From: a virus
Direction: 5' to 3' (one strand)
Length of the DNA: 25,630 nucleotides
IMG/VR virus record: IMGVR_UViG_3300005336_000652
Coordinates: 1 to 25,630 of that record
Positions 1-7,402 of this stretch are shown one piece after another. The translations under genes were made by a program, and so were the position numbers. The notes under the pieces are model-generated. The model ran no database searches and was not told the origin of the DNA. It worked only from the letters and a program-made list of their open reading frames with translations. The stretch's first letter is position 1. Each line of letters starts with the position of its first letter.

Positions 1-300
1 TATATTCCAGCTCAAGAAGTTCCTGTTATTACAGCTTGTGAGAAGTGCAGAACAAAATACACATTTCACACCCAAGAGAATAAAGTACAAGTGGTTAGCC
101 TTATTTTAGATGCTGAGACAAAGATGAATACATTTCACTGTTTTATCTGTCGTTTACCGCTTGTGCAATATAACCATAAAGCTGTGGTACTCTTGCCAGC
201 GTTTACGCTGATTAATGTACCGACAGGCTTTACGTGTTTTGGCGAAACATGTCAAATGAAATATTTTCTTCGAGACATTGTTGAAAGAGACGTGGTATAA
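1..300 (+). CDS. Cysteine-pair (zinc-ribbon-like) protein, 5' truncated
   Basis: The reading frame is open from base 1 and ends in TAA at 298-300, so this is the last 99 residues of a gene that starts outside the window. An internal GTG at 91 could start a shorter product, but the frame upstream is open and contains a matching cysteine pair, so the long form is preferred. Visible cysteines are CxxC at residues 13-16, CxxC at 47-50 and CxxxxC at 79-84, the pattern of a structural zinc-binding fold. No catalytic motif is seen. It lies just upstream of the portal gene, where a terminase or a small packaging gene is often found, but nothing here shows terminase motifs. Its stop codon overlaps the TATAAT box of the next promoter. 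Function unknown. Confidence 0.6.
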   Translation, partial: YIPAQEVPVITACEKCRTKYTFHTQENKVQVVSLILDAETKMNTFHCFICRLPLVQYNHKAVVLLPAFTLINVPTGFTCFGETCQMKYFLRDIVERDVV

Positions 301-378
301 TTATACGACAAAGGGGAGAAATCTCGTTTTATAGCACGTAGCTTTCATAGATACGTGCTTTTTTAGTGGAAAAATATT
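296..378 (+). promoter_or_regulatory. Promoter plus hairpin-U-tract leader of the portal gene
   Basis: TATAAT lies at 296-301, overlapping the stop codon of the preceding gene. The leader contains a perfect 8-bp stem (AGCACGTA at 333-340 with TACGTGCT at 352-359), then T359-364, then AGTGGAAAAA and the portal ATG at 379. There is no Shine-Dalgarno sequence. The layout (stem, U run, GUGG, A run, AUG) is the same as in the leaders at 3551, 9570, 14929, 20072 and 25081 although the stem sequence is different, which suggests the structure matters. It looks like an intrinsic terminator placed between promoter and start codon. Confidence 0.6.
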
Positions 379-2424
379 ATGGCAGCAAATGACACAATTA
401 GAATGCAAGGATCATTTACAGAAACTGACCCTGTGAAGGAATGGGATGAAGAGGCAATTAGCGGTGAAACGCTTGATCCGTTGCAATTAGATATAGAAGA
501 TGATGAATTAGTCAGAATCGTTGATGATTGGGTTGAGGATTATAAAAACTACTACACTGAAAAATATGATCTGTTTGAGAGGCGAGAGAAGAATGAAATA
601 TATGTTTTTGGCCGCCAAGTCATGCAGAAGGAAAAAGAGAAACTTCTTAAAAATTATGAATCCCGCTTCATGGATAATGTGCTCTATGAAATAGAGGGCA
701 CCATGAAACCACTTTTCATGTCCCGTATTCCTGATTTTACTGTGCTGGCAGGCAATGAGTCAGATCAAAGTAAGCTCATGGCGCAAGAGGTAGGCAAAGC
801 AATTGATAATGATGTGAAATCCTATGAGAATCGCTTTGTTTTAGGCTTAGCAGCCAAACACTATCCTGTGTATTTTATCTCAGTAATAAAAGCAGTCTGG
901 GATAATGAAATAGATGATAACCGATTTGAAAATATTCATCCTGATTTAATTGAATTTGATCATCGTTGTCCAACCAAAGACGCTGATCAGATGCATTTCA
1001 TCTCTCAAATTTGTCCTATTACGATTCAGGATATTATTCTTCGCTTTCCGAAAGCAAAAGAGAAATTGTATACACGATTAAAGCAAGACGATTTGATGCC
1101 AGGCGAAGAAGCATCATGGGCACTCTTGGCAACTGAGGTGAATATTCGTGAAGTATGGTTTACCTATTATATAAGTCATTCTGACACTGCGGTTGAGAAA
1201 ATAGATGGTGTGTTGTGGAAATATAAAGATGTCATCTTAGGAAAAATGAAAAATCCTAACTTTGATTATGAAGGAGAAACGAGATATTTTGCCTATGATG
1301 AAGCAGGGAATAAAGCGACAAAGCGAGGATTAAATGAGAATGAGTTATCACAAATTTTATTGACTGGCCAACCACCCTCTCATGTACGAGAAGAAAAGGT
1401 CTATCATAATTACTTCCGTTTCCCTCGAAAACCGTATTATTTCATGGGTTATGATCAATGGGGCAAACAGCCACTAGATGAAACGTCTCGCATTGAGCAG
1501 AATTTACAAAATCAGAAATCACTTGATAGGCGAGGCAAACAGATTGAAGAAACATTGGATTCCAGGGGGCATCATATTTTAGCCAAAGGCGCTGTCACAC
1601 CAGCTGAGTTAGAGGATATTGATTTTGATGAGCCAAATGTTGATTTATCAGTTGAAGGCAACCCGAATGAAGTATATAGCTATATCGCCCCTGAACGACC
1701 AACAGCGCAAGAATTTGAAGAGATAGGCAATTTGCGTCAACGCATGTATGGGGTAGCCCACTCAACGGCAGTACGTGGCGAGATACAAGCCAATGCGCCA
1801 GCAACTTCAAACCAAATAGCCAGAGAAGGAGATTTTACCGCAGCTGATGACCAAGTCGAAGATACCATTAATCCTGCAGCGCAATGGATGGCAGAATGGA
1901 AAATGCAGTTTATCAAACTTCGCTATACCGAAGATCATTTCTTTTATTTACTAGGTGAAGCAGGCAAAGAAGTTTTTCACAAATTAAATCGAAATATGGT
2001 TGAAGATGGCATGGTTGTCAAAATTAAAGCCTCTGGAACAGATAAATTACGAGCACAGAATAACGCGATGGAAATGGCAAAAATGGCAATGATTGATCCC
2101 TATACGTTCTTTGTGGATATGGGACTTTCAGATCCTGAAGGACGAACGGAAAAACTCATTATGGCAAAAGCAAATCCAATGGGGTATTTACAACAAGTCG
2201 TTAAAGGCTTAAAAACACCACAAGACATTGCAATGGCTCTCATGCAGAGCGAAGAAAATCCTGTGATGCCAACGCAACAAGCACAATCTGAGATTATGCC
2301 ACCACAACCTCCCCAACAGCCACAGGGAGCAATGCAACCACAAAATCCAACGATGGGTAATACCGCGCAAGTGCCCTCCCAACCACCAACGACACCCCCA
2401 CAGGCTAGTCCGCGCAATTTATAA
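379..2424 (+). CDS. Portal protein
   Basis: A 681-residue protein with the character of a podovirus or P22-like portal, the dodecameric ring at the capsid vertex through which DNA is packaged and ejected. Visible features are an acidic N-terminus, a long helical region rich in charged and aromatic residues, the segment around residues 340-365 (YFRFPRKPYYFMGYDQWG), a long amphipathic stretch with QNLQNQKSLDRRGKQ near residue 385, and the later TSNQIAREGDFTAADDQVEDT-like clip/stem region around residue 490. The last 60 or so residues are Pro/Gln-rich and probably disordered. Length suits a portal. It heads the head module and is followed by a scaffold-like gene and the major capsid gene, the classical order. 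The ATG at 379 is used because it follows the conserved leader. Confidence 0.85.
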   Translation: MAANDTIRMQGSFTETDPVKEWDEEAISGETLDPLQLDIEDDELVRIVDDWVEDYKNYYTEKYDLFERREKNEIYVFGRQVMQKEKEKLLKNYESRFMDNVLYEIEGTMKPLFMSRIPDFTVLAGNESDQSKLMAQEVGKAIDNDVKSYENRFVLGLAAKHYPVYFISVIKAVWDNEIDDNRFENIHPDLIEFDHRCPTKDADQMHFISQICPITIQDIILRFPKAKEKLYTRLKQDDLMPGEEASWALLATEVNIREVWFTYYISHSDTAVEKIDGVLWKYKDVILGKMKNPNFDYEGETRYFAYDEAGNKATKRGLNENELSQILLTGQPPSHVREEKVYHNYFRFPRKPYYFMGYDQWGKQPLDETSRIEQNLQNQKSLDRRGKQIEETLDSRGHHILAKGAVTPAELEDIDFDEPNVDLSVEGNPNEVYSYIAPERPTAQEFEEIGNLRQRMYGVAHSTAVRGEIQANAPATSNQIAREGDFTAADDQVEDTINPAAQWMAEWKMQFIKLRYTEDHFFYLLGEAGKEVFHKLNRNMVEDGMVVKIKASGTDKLRAQNNAMEMAKMAMIDPYTFFVDMGLSDPEGRTEKLIMAKANPMGYLQQVVKGLKTPQDIAMALMQSEENPVMPTQQAQSEIMPPQPPQQPQGAMQPQNPTMGNTAQVPSQPPTTPPQASPRNL

Positions 2425-2451
2425 AGTACAAGCAAAACTATAATAGTAGCT
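2423..2451 (+). promoter_or_regulatory. AAAGTAC-class promoter of the scaffold gene (leaderless)
   Basis: AAAGTAC at 2423-2429, 9 nt, then TATAAT at 2439-2444. The ATG of the next gene is at 2452, only 7 nt after the -10 box, so the transcript would begin at or next to the start codon. No -35 hexamer is seen at the normal distance. The same box, spacing and flank (AAAACTATAAT) recur at 7017 and 24809. The box starts just inside the end of the portal gene. Confidence 0.6.
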
Positions 2452-3492
2452 ATGGATGATAAAAAAGAAGAAGTAAAAGAAGAAAAAGGCGCAGTAAAAG
2501 AAGAAAAAGTCCATGCAATTAAATCATGGAACCAAATTAGAAAAGAATCACAAAAACAAGCACGTTTAGACTATGCAAAAAAACATGGCTTACTTGATGA
2601 AGAAAAATCAGAAAAAAAAGAGACTGCCAGCGTGGAAACTCCACCAGAGAAAAAAGTGGAAACGAGCGACACGACGAATGAGAAACCTCAAGAACCACGT
2701 ATAGACCCATCTGAAATTGCCAAAAAAGCAGCAATTGCTGCAGCTGAAGAAACAGCAACGAAAATAGCTGCTGAAACCAAAGAATCGTTTAAACAAGAGA
2801 TTCAAAAGATCTTAGATAAAGATAAAGATATTCAGGACAAACAAAAAGAAGCAGACGAGTTGATTGCTGCCTGGGATAAAGAGAAACGACTCCCCAAAGA
2901 TTATAATGAATTGATTGCTGAAACAATGCGGATTGCTGATGCAAAAGTTGCCCAAGCACAAAAAGCAGCAGAACGACAACGAGTAATTGATGAACAGGCG
3001 CAAAAAGAAACACAAGCCAAAGAGGCACAAGGAGCGAAAGATACTCAACAGACAAAACTTGATGATTATCAGAAACGAATCGCGGCAGATCTTGAAGAGA
3101 TCTACGCAGCAGGTTTTCTCAAGCGTCCGGTAAATGTTGAAGAGATCAATAATCCTACTACGACTGATGAAGGAGCAAAAAAAACACAAGAGATATTTGA
3201 TTTTGGCGTAAAATTGAATACAGAACGTAAGACAAAAGGACTTCCTCCTGTTGATTCATTAAATAAAATATTTTTTTTACATTATCAACCATATATGAAG
3301 GCGCAAGGGAAAACACAATCAAAGCAAGTTGCAGGAGCAGATGCGCCTGTATCTCCATCGCGTAATCAATCAGTCACGCAATCAAATAAGCCACAACCGT
3401 TTTATTACAAAGGAACAGATGGCAAGATGCATCCGAAGAGTTGGGCACAAATTAAATATGAAATGCAACGGGCAAAAGTAAGTAAAGTCTAA
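2452..3492 (+). CDS. Capsid scaffolding protein (predicted)
   Basis: A 346-residue, very charged Lys/Glu/Gln/Ala-rich protein, mostly helical, with a predicted coiled-coil core from about residue 85 to 205. Its position between portal and major capsid genes, its composition and its length fit an internal scaffolding protein that directs capsid assembly and leaves before DNA packaging. An unusual feature is a similar motif at both ends: KSWNQIRKESQKQA at residues 24-37 and KSWAQIKYEMQRAK at 329-342, which could be two capsid- or portal-binding ends. It is driven by a promoter of the AAAGTAC type, unlike the flanking virion genes, and its transcript would be leaderless. No protease motif is seen. 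The assignment rests on context and composition rather than on a specific family signature. Confidence 0.65.
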   Translation: MDDKKEEVKEEKGAVKEEKVHAIKSWNQIRKESQKQARLDYAKKHGLLDEEKSEKKETASVETPPEKKVETSDTTNEKPQEPRIDPSEIAKKAAIAAAEETATKIAAETKESFKQEIQKILDKDKDIQDKQKEADELIAAWDKEKRLPKDYNELIAETMRIADAKVAQAQKAAERQRVIDEQAQKETQAKEAQGAKDTQQTKLDDYQKRIAADLEEIYAAGFLKRPVNVEEINNPTTTDEGAKKTQEIFDFGVKLNTERKTKGLPPVDSLNKIFFLHYQPYMKAQGKTQSKQVAGADAPVSPSRNQSVTQSNKPQPFYYKGTDGKMHPKSWAQIKYEMQRAKVSKV

Positions 3493-3511
3493 ATGACCTC
3501 AAATTGCCCTA

Positions 3512-3627
3512 TTGACATGTTATTTCTTCTATGAAATAATACAGCAAGTTACGGACATACCGCCAAGAAGGGCGGTTTTTTTGTGACAAAAAGAGGATTT
3601 ACCTCAGCGCAAGCTGGGGTTTTTTTT
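3512..3627 (+). promoter_or_regulatory. Major capsid promoter with two tandem hairpin-U-tract elements
   Basis: TTGACA at 3512-3517 and AATAAT at 3535-3540 are 17 nt apart, the only clear -35/-10 pair among the hairpin-leader promoters. A 7-bp inverted repeat (TTATTTC 3520-3526, GAAATAA 3533-3539) covers the spacer and -10 region and could be an operator. The leader begins ACGGACATACCGCC at 3551. Hairpin 1 is ACCGCC 3559-3564 with GGCGGT 3571-3576, followed by T3576-3582 and GTGACAAAAA. Hairpin 2 is ACCTCAGC 3601-3608, GCAA loop, GCTGGGGT 3613-3620 (one G-T pair), followed by T3620-3627 directly abutting the ATG at 3628. This is the only leader with two such elements. Confidence 0.65.
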
Positions 3628-4764
3628 ATGAAAAAATTTCTTATAGTTCTTCCAAAATATGTAGACGGTATACCCGTTCCTTCTCGTGTCGATGTACTTG
3701 GTAATCGAGATCTTTACAACAAAGTCGTTGACCAGATTTTAAATTTCCCTTCTCTGTATTCCCGATGGATTTCTCAAGGTGAAGAGTTTGAGGGAAAAAC
3801 AGAAGATGTGACCTATGACATTGCAGCAGATACACAAGGACAATTCTTCACGTCTCTTGAGACATTGAATTCTTCAGCAGTTTCTACCGCAGTGACAGCA
3901 TCCTTTGCACACACTGCATACACACAACCAGTGGTTTCTATCATGTTAGAAAGTTTTGCTAATGTTGGCTCACTTGGCATTATTAATTTAGATACCTATA
4001 AATATGAAAAAGCAGCAGCAACTGCATTAACAACGCTTGGGAGTGCGATTTATGGCGATGGCACAGCCAATCAACCACTTGGTCTTAAAGCAATTATTGA
4101 TGACGGGACAAATGTCGCAACTATCGGCGGATTGTCACGATCAACCTATACTTCTCTTGAATCAGTCTTAACAGCCTATTCATCAGGTAAATTGACGCTT
4201 GGTACCATGGCAGCGCAATATGACTCAGGCTTTGGTCCTGGTCTGGCTGAAGAATCTCCAAATGTCGGCTTTACCACGACTTCCATTTTCTCTGACTACG
4301 AACAGCTCTTGACACCATTTGTCAGACAGTCTTATCGAGATGTCGGGTATGACAAGATGCGTACACGAGATAGATACCCACAACGAAATCAAGGAGAATT
4401 ACGATCAGCTGCTGGATTTAATGCGCTTTCCTACCGAGATACCTATATTATTCGTGATTTTTATGCAACTCAACAAATGCTCTGGTTTATTGATGAAAAA
4501 TATGTCACATGGAAGGGACGAGCGGAAGTGCCTGAAGAATACAAAGATGTGTTAGAAAAAGTAGACTTTGGCACAATGGAAGCATATGAGGGACGAGGCG
4601 CTGAAGCTGTCGAAACACCATCAGAATGGAATGGGTGGTTCTATCAGAAACCATTAACCATCCCAGATCAAGCAGGACGAATTGCACGATTCTATTGTAT
4701 CGGTCAGACCATTCCATTGTCTTTCAGATCACATTCAAAAGGTACAGGAATTACAGGAGTATAA
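3628..4764 (+). CDS. Major capsid protein, HK97 fold
   Basis: A 378-residue protein that would form the capsid shell. The central segment, IYGDGTANQPLGLKAI near residues 132-147 followed by GGLSRSTY near residue 159, is the characteristic GDGT..P.GL...GG..R pattern of HK97-type phage capsid proteins, and the length is typical. The N-terminus (MKKFLIVLPKYV) matches the shared tag seen on several other virion proteins in this window. An in-frame GTG at 3583 would add 15 residues, but translation would run through the second leader hairpin, and ATG 3628 lines up with the tag, so it is preferred. Arginine is encoded by CGA in 12 of 18 cases, a codon that most bacteria read poorly and that the tRNA at 24957 would serve. 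Confidence 0.88.
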   Translation: MKKFLIVLPKYVDGIPVPSRVDVLGNRDLYNKVVDQILNFPSLYSRWISQGEEFEGKTEDVTYDIAADTQGQFFTSLETLNSSAVSTAVTASFAHTAYTQPVVSIMLESFANVGSLGIINLDTYKYEKAAATALTTLGSAIYGDGTANQPLGLKAIIDDGTNVATIGGLSRSTYTSLESVLTAYSSGKLTLGTMAAQYDSGFGPGLAEESPNVGFTTTSIFSDYEQLLTPFVRQSYRDVGYDKMRTRDRYPQRNQGELRSAAGFNALSYRDTYIIRDFYATQQMLWFIDEKYVTWKGRAEVPEEYKDVLEKVDFGTMEAYEGRGAEAVETPSEWNGWFYQKPLTIPDQAGRIARFYCIGQTIPLSFRSHSKGTGITGV

Positions 4765-4768
4765 ACAT

Positions 4769-5536
4769 ATGAAATTTACTAAATTAAATACCAGATTTGC
4801 AATGTTAACCGGAGTTATTGAGCTTTTTGGACAAGATCTCTATACCAGTGATACAGTCAAAAATCATCCATTGGGGACGCTTGGTTTAACACGAGATGGA
4901 AAGATGTTTCGTTATGCCTTAGCAGGTGCTTCCAATTTAGTGAAAGGAAATCTTTTACAAGCTCGAGCAGAAGATACGACATTTGAAAACATGGCAGTTC
5001 TTGCTTCTTCAATAGCCGCAGCAAGTCAAGTACAGCAAGTATCAATTACTAATGGCGCAACAACTGTCGCGGCAAATGACTTTGTTGACGGTTCCGTATC
5101 AGTGTATACAACACCAGATCTTGGCTCTGAATATACAATTTTAGGCCATACTGTTGATGCAGTTGGAGCAGCAACCTTGACTGTGACACTTGACAGACCA
5201 TTACAAGCGGCCTGGACAACGTCAACAAAGGTCAATATGAAATGGAATCCTTGCTTTAAAGTGATTCAATTTCCAACTACCCAAACCAGTATTCCCGTTG
5301 GTGTCGCAGTCTATGCTTTACCTACTGTTACCTATGGATGGGTACAAACACATGGTATGGCAGCAGTGTTATCTGATAATTCAGTCTTTGCAGTCGGCTC
5401 AGCAGTCGGTACATCCTTAGCAGTCGCAGGAGCAGTCGGTGTCAATGTTGCAGGAACCACACATGCAGGTGTCGGATATGCATTACAAGCAAACGCAACA
5501 GGACATTGTGTCTCAGTATTTCTCCAGATAGACTAA
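4769..5536 (+). CDS. Capsid decoration / head protein (predicted)
   Basis: A 255-residue protein beginning 4 nt after the capsid stop, with an AGGAG Shine-Dalgarno at about 4756. It starts with MKFTKLNTRF, the best form of the shared N-terminal tag. The next part (HPLGTLGLTRDGKMFRYALAG near residues 32-52, then a Gly/Ala/Val-rich beta region) resembles the small beta-rich proteins found next to the capsid gene in many environmental phages, where they are taken to be decoration or head-stabilising proteins. Thr, Ala and Val are abundant and no enzyme motif is seen. An upstream in-frame ATG at 4682 lies inside the capsid gene and is rejected because it would displace the tag. Function is inferred from position and composition. 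Confidence 0.6.
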   Translation: MKFTKLNTRFAMLTGVIELFGQDLYTSDTVKNHPLGTLGLTRDGKMFRYALAGASNLVKGNLLQARAEDTTFENMAVLASSIAAASQVQQVSITNGATTVAANDFVDGSVSVYTTPDLGSEYTILGHTVDAVGAATLTVTLDRPLQAAWTTSTKVNMKWNPCFKVIQFPTTQTSIPVGVAVYALPTVTYGWVQTHGMAAVLSDNSVFAVGSAVGTSLAVAGAVGVNVAGTTHAGVGYALQANATGHCVSVFLQID

Positions 5537-5559
5537 TCGCCTATCGGAGGGTTAGCTCT

Positions 5560-5937
5560 ATGAAAACAATTTTTTCCAAATTACAACCAAGATTCGTTTC
5601 AAACTTTGATATCAGACAGTTATTGCCTGGATTATTCGGGCAGACATTGGATATGTCAGGGTTAGCTGCTTTAATTTTACCTACATTAGCATCTCTTAGC
5701 GCAACAGGAACAGTTACCGCGTTAAGTGCGACAACTACGACTTCAGGAGGCGCAACATCAGCTGCCTTATCAATGGGATCTTCAGCAATTGGTGTATATT
5801 TTGGCTCAGGAGCACCGACAATTTCAGCTGCACAAGGATCAATCTATTTAAGAACTGATGGATCTTCAACATCTACGAGGCTGTATGTCAATACCACTGG
5901 TTCAACCACTTGGACTAATGTAACGACAGCTGCGTAA
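5560..5937 (+). CDS. Small virion protein with C-terminal SIYLRTDG domain
   Basis: A 125-residue protein with a good Shine-Dalgarno (GGAGG at about 5546). It starts MKTIFSKLQPRF, another copy of the shared tag, followed by a Leu-rich stretch (residues 16-45) and a Ser/Thr/Ala-rich middle. The C-terminus, SGAPTISAAQGSIYLRTDG near residues 83-101 ending in WTNVTTAA, is a short beta domain that recurs in small structural proteins beside phage capsid genes; I recognise the pattern but cannot name a family with certainty. A virion surface or decoration role is likely. It sits in the capsid operon with a 23-nt gap from the preceding gene. Confidence 0.6.
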   Translation: MKTIFSKLQPRFVSNFDIRQLLPGLFGQTLDMSGLAALILPTLASLSATGTVTALSATTTTSGGATSAALSMGSSAIGVYFGSGAPTISAAQGSIYLRTDGSSTSTRLYVNTTGSTTWTNVTTAA

Positions 5938-5942
5938 TATGT

Positions 5943-6281
5943 ATGAATTTCACAAAATTATATCCACGCTTCAATATAACGGTATCAATGCCTATTGATG
6001 CAGATAGAAAGTCCATCCCAACACTTGCGCCATCTGGTGCAAATAACACCACCAAGATTTCTCCTTCAGGATCAAATACACAAAGTGGCGCAATAACGGC
6101 AAGTGTGGTACGTATAGCGGTAAGCGCAAATATGAATATTGAATTTGGGGCAAATCCAACAGCGACGACAACCACATCTTTTTATATGCCTGCAAACACA
6201 GTGGAATATTTTTCATATAATTCAGGTGATTTAGTCGCTGCTATTGGCACTGGGGATGTATATATTACCCCAGTAGCATAA
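5943..6281 (+). CDS. Small virion protein with shared N-terminal tag
   Basis: A 112-residue protein starting MNFTKLYPRF, almost identical in sequence to the tags at 4769 and 20118. The C-terminal half (residues 56-112, including NIEFGANPTATTTTSFYMPA and VAAIGTGDVYITPVA) has the look of a compact beta-sandwich that recurs in phage virion genes of this size. It begins 5 nt after the preceding stop and has no Shine-Dalgarno sequence; translation is probably coupled to the upstream gene. Role within the virion not determined. Confidence 0.6.
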   Translation: MNFTKLYPRFNITVSMPIDADRKSIPTLAPSGANNTTKISPSGSNTQSGAITASVVRIAVSANMNIEFGANPTATTTTSFYMPANTVEYFSYNSGDLVAAIGTGDVYITPVA

Positions 6282-6282
6282 T

Positions 6283-6990
6283 ATGATAGGCGTAAATATA
6301 GGCAAACTCTTCAATCCCACACAACAAGGCAATATTGCTTCTGGTACTATTCCATCTTCATTATTAACAGGTATAGTCTCATACTATAAGTTTGATGAGA
6401 ACACGGGCTCATCCGTCGGGGATGCGGCAGGGGCAAATACGGGTACCTGGAACGGCACACTTGGGTCACAATGGACCACTGGGAAAATTAATAGTGGTGG
6501 TAATTTCGATGGTACAGATAATTCTATCAGTTTAGGTAGTGATACATCTTTAGCAATCTCTATATTCACCTTTGCTTGCTGGATTAATATACCATCGTTT
6601 ACAGGAACAGGTGCAATTATTTGTAGCAATATCGGTGGCAATGGAGGTTATGAATTTAGATATAATACTTCTTCTAAAATAGAATTGTTAAAGAGTAATG
6701 TTATTAGTATAGGAGCATCTACGGGGACAATTAGCATTAATACATGGACTCATGTTGCCATTACTTATGATGCTTCAGGTAATTATATTTTTTATATTAA
6801 TGGTTCTTCATCTGGATCGGGCACGAATCTGCAAAGTTTTAGTTTATCGAATTATTACATAGGGAGACAGAACGTAAATGAATGGTTCAACGGAAAACTT
6901 GACGAGTTTGGTATATGGAGTAGAGTCTTGACCTCTTCAGAAGTCACAACGCTCTATAATAGCGGCGCAGGAAAGCAATATCCTTTTTAA
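6283..6990 (+). CDS. LamG / concanavalin A-like lectin-fold virion protein
   Basis: A 235-residue protein. After a short N-terminal segment (MIGVNIGKLFNPTQ, a weak relative of the shared tag) it consists of one laminin-G/concanavalin-like jelly roll from about residue 29 to the end: YYKFDENTG and the GNFDGTDNSISLG strand near the start, FACWINI near residue 92, WTHVAITYDASGNYIFYING near 155-175, and the terminal DEFGIWSRVLTSSEVTTLYNSG that closes such domains. These folds usually bind carbohydrate or protein. It ends the capsid operon, so it is probably displayed on the capsid or tail and used to adhere to glycans. It starts ATG 6283, directly after the previous stop, without a Shine-Dalgarno. 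Confidence 0.75.
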   Translation: MIGVNIGKLFNPTQQGNIASGTIPSSLLTGIVSYYKFDENTGSSVGDAAGANTGTWNGTLGSQWTTGKINSGGNFDGTDNSISLGSDTSLAISIFTFACWINIPSFTGTGAIICSNIGGNGGYEFRYNTSSKIELLKSNVISIGASTGTISINTWTHVAITYDASGNYIFYINGSSSGSGTNLQSFSLSNYYIGRQNVNEWFNGKLDEFGIWSRVLTSSEVTTLYNSGAGKQYPF

Positions 6991-7016
6991 TGTATTCTCC
7001 TATCTATAAAACGTAA

Positions 7017-7059
7017 AAAGTACAGCCAAAACTATAATAGTAAGTAATGAAGGAGATAT
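7017..7059 (+). promoter_or_regulatory. AAAGTAC-class promoter of the small-gene cluster
   Basis: AAAGTAC at 7017-7023, 9 nt, TATAAT at 7033-7038, with the same AGCCAAAAC spacer style as the copies at 2423 and 24809. Unlike the scaffold promoter there is a short leader with a Shine-Dalgarno (AAGGAG at 7050-7055) before the ATG at 7060. It would drive the six overlapping genes to 9548. No hairpin terminator is visible between the LamG gene and this box. Confidence 0.6.
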
Positions 7060-7398
7060 ATGGAACCACGCAATCGAGAGGAGAAGAGAAGACGCAATAA
7101 ACTTCTCAAATATAAGATGAATCCACCAAATCACAAAGTAACACCAGAAGAAGAAAAACAACAACGCGTTGCGCTACAACTCAAACTTGCTGAAGAGCAT
7201 CAATTGACGCTCACGAAAGGTGAATTATTGGTTATCTTTAATCTTGTAACACGTATCACGCTTGGCTATGGCGATACAGTCAATCCAGATTCTGACTTCA
7301 ATCGATTCATCAAGCCGCTTATTAAAAAAATTGAGCCAATTATAGTTGTTGATTCTAATATTGAAAAACCTACTCTAACAGGACTGAATAAAAACTAA
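7060..7398 (+). CDS. Hypothetical small basic protein
   Basis: A 112-residue protein with a strongly basic N-terminus (EKRRRNKLLKYK within residues 8-19) that could bind nucleic acid, an acidic/Gln-rich segment, and a more hydrophobic helix-rich region around residues 50-75 (TKGELLVIFNLVTRITLGYGD). The start is fixed by AAGGAG 5 nt upstream. It is first in a cluster of six small genes served by an AAAGTAC promoter. No family is recognised. In phages this position, between head and tail genes, is often used by head-completion or tail-assembly proteins, but nothing in the sequence establishes that. Confidence 0.6.
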   Translation: MEPRNREEKRRRNKLLKYKMNPPNHKVTPEEEKQQRVALQLKLAEEHQLTLTKGELLVIFNLVTRITLGYGDTVNPDSDFNRFIKPLIKKIEPIIVVDSNIEKPTLTGLNKN

Positions 7399-7402
7399 AT
7401 AT

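Noticed and set aside
82-95. AAAGTACAAG near the start of the window, like the promoter box
   Set aside because: It lies inside an open reading frame and has no TATAAT-like hexamer 9 nt downstream.
2100-2435. 111-residue minus-strand frame opposite the portal C-terminus
   Set aside because: It is the antisense of a Pro/Gln-rich repeat, giving Cys/Gly-rich low complexity, with no start signal.
3583-3627. GTG start extending the capsid protein
   Set aside because: It would translate through the second leader hairpin and hide the shared N-terminal tag; kept only as a minor possibility.
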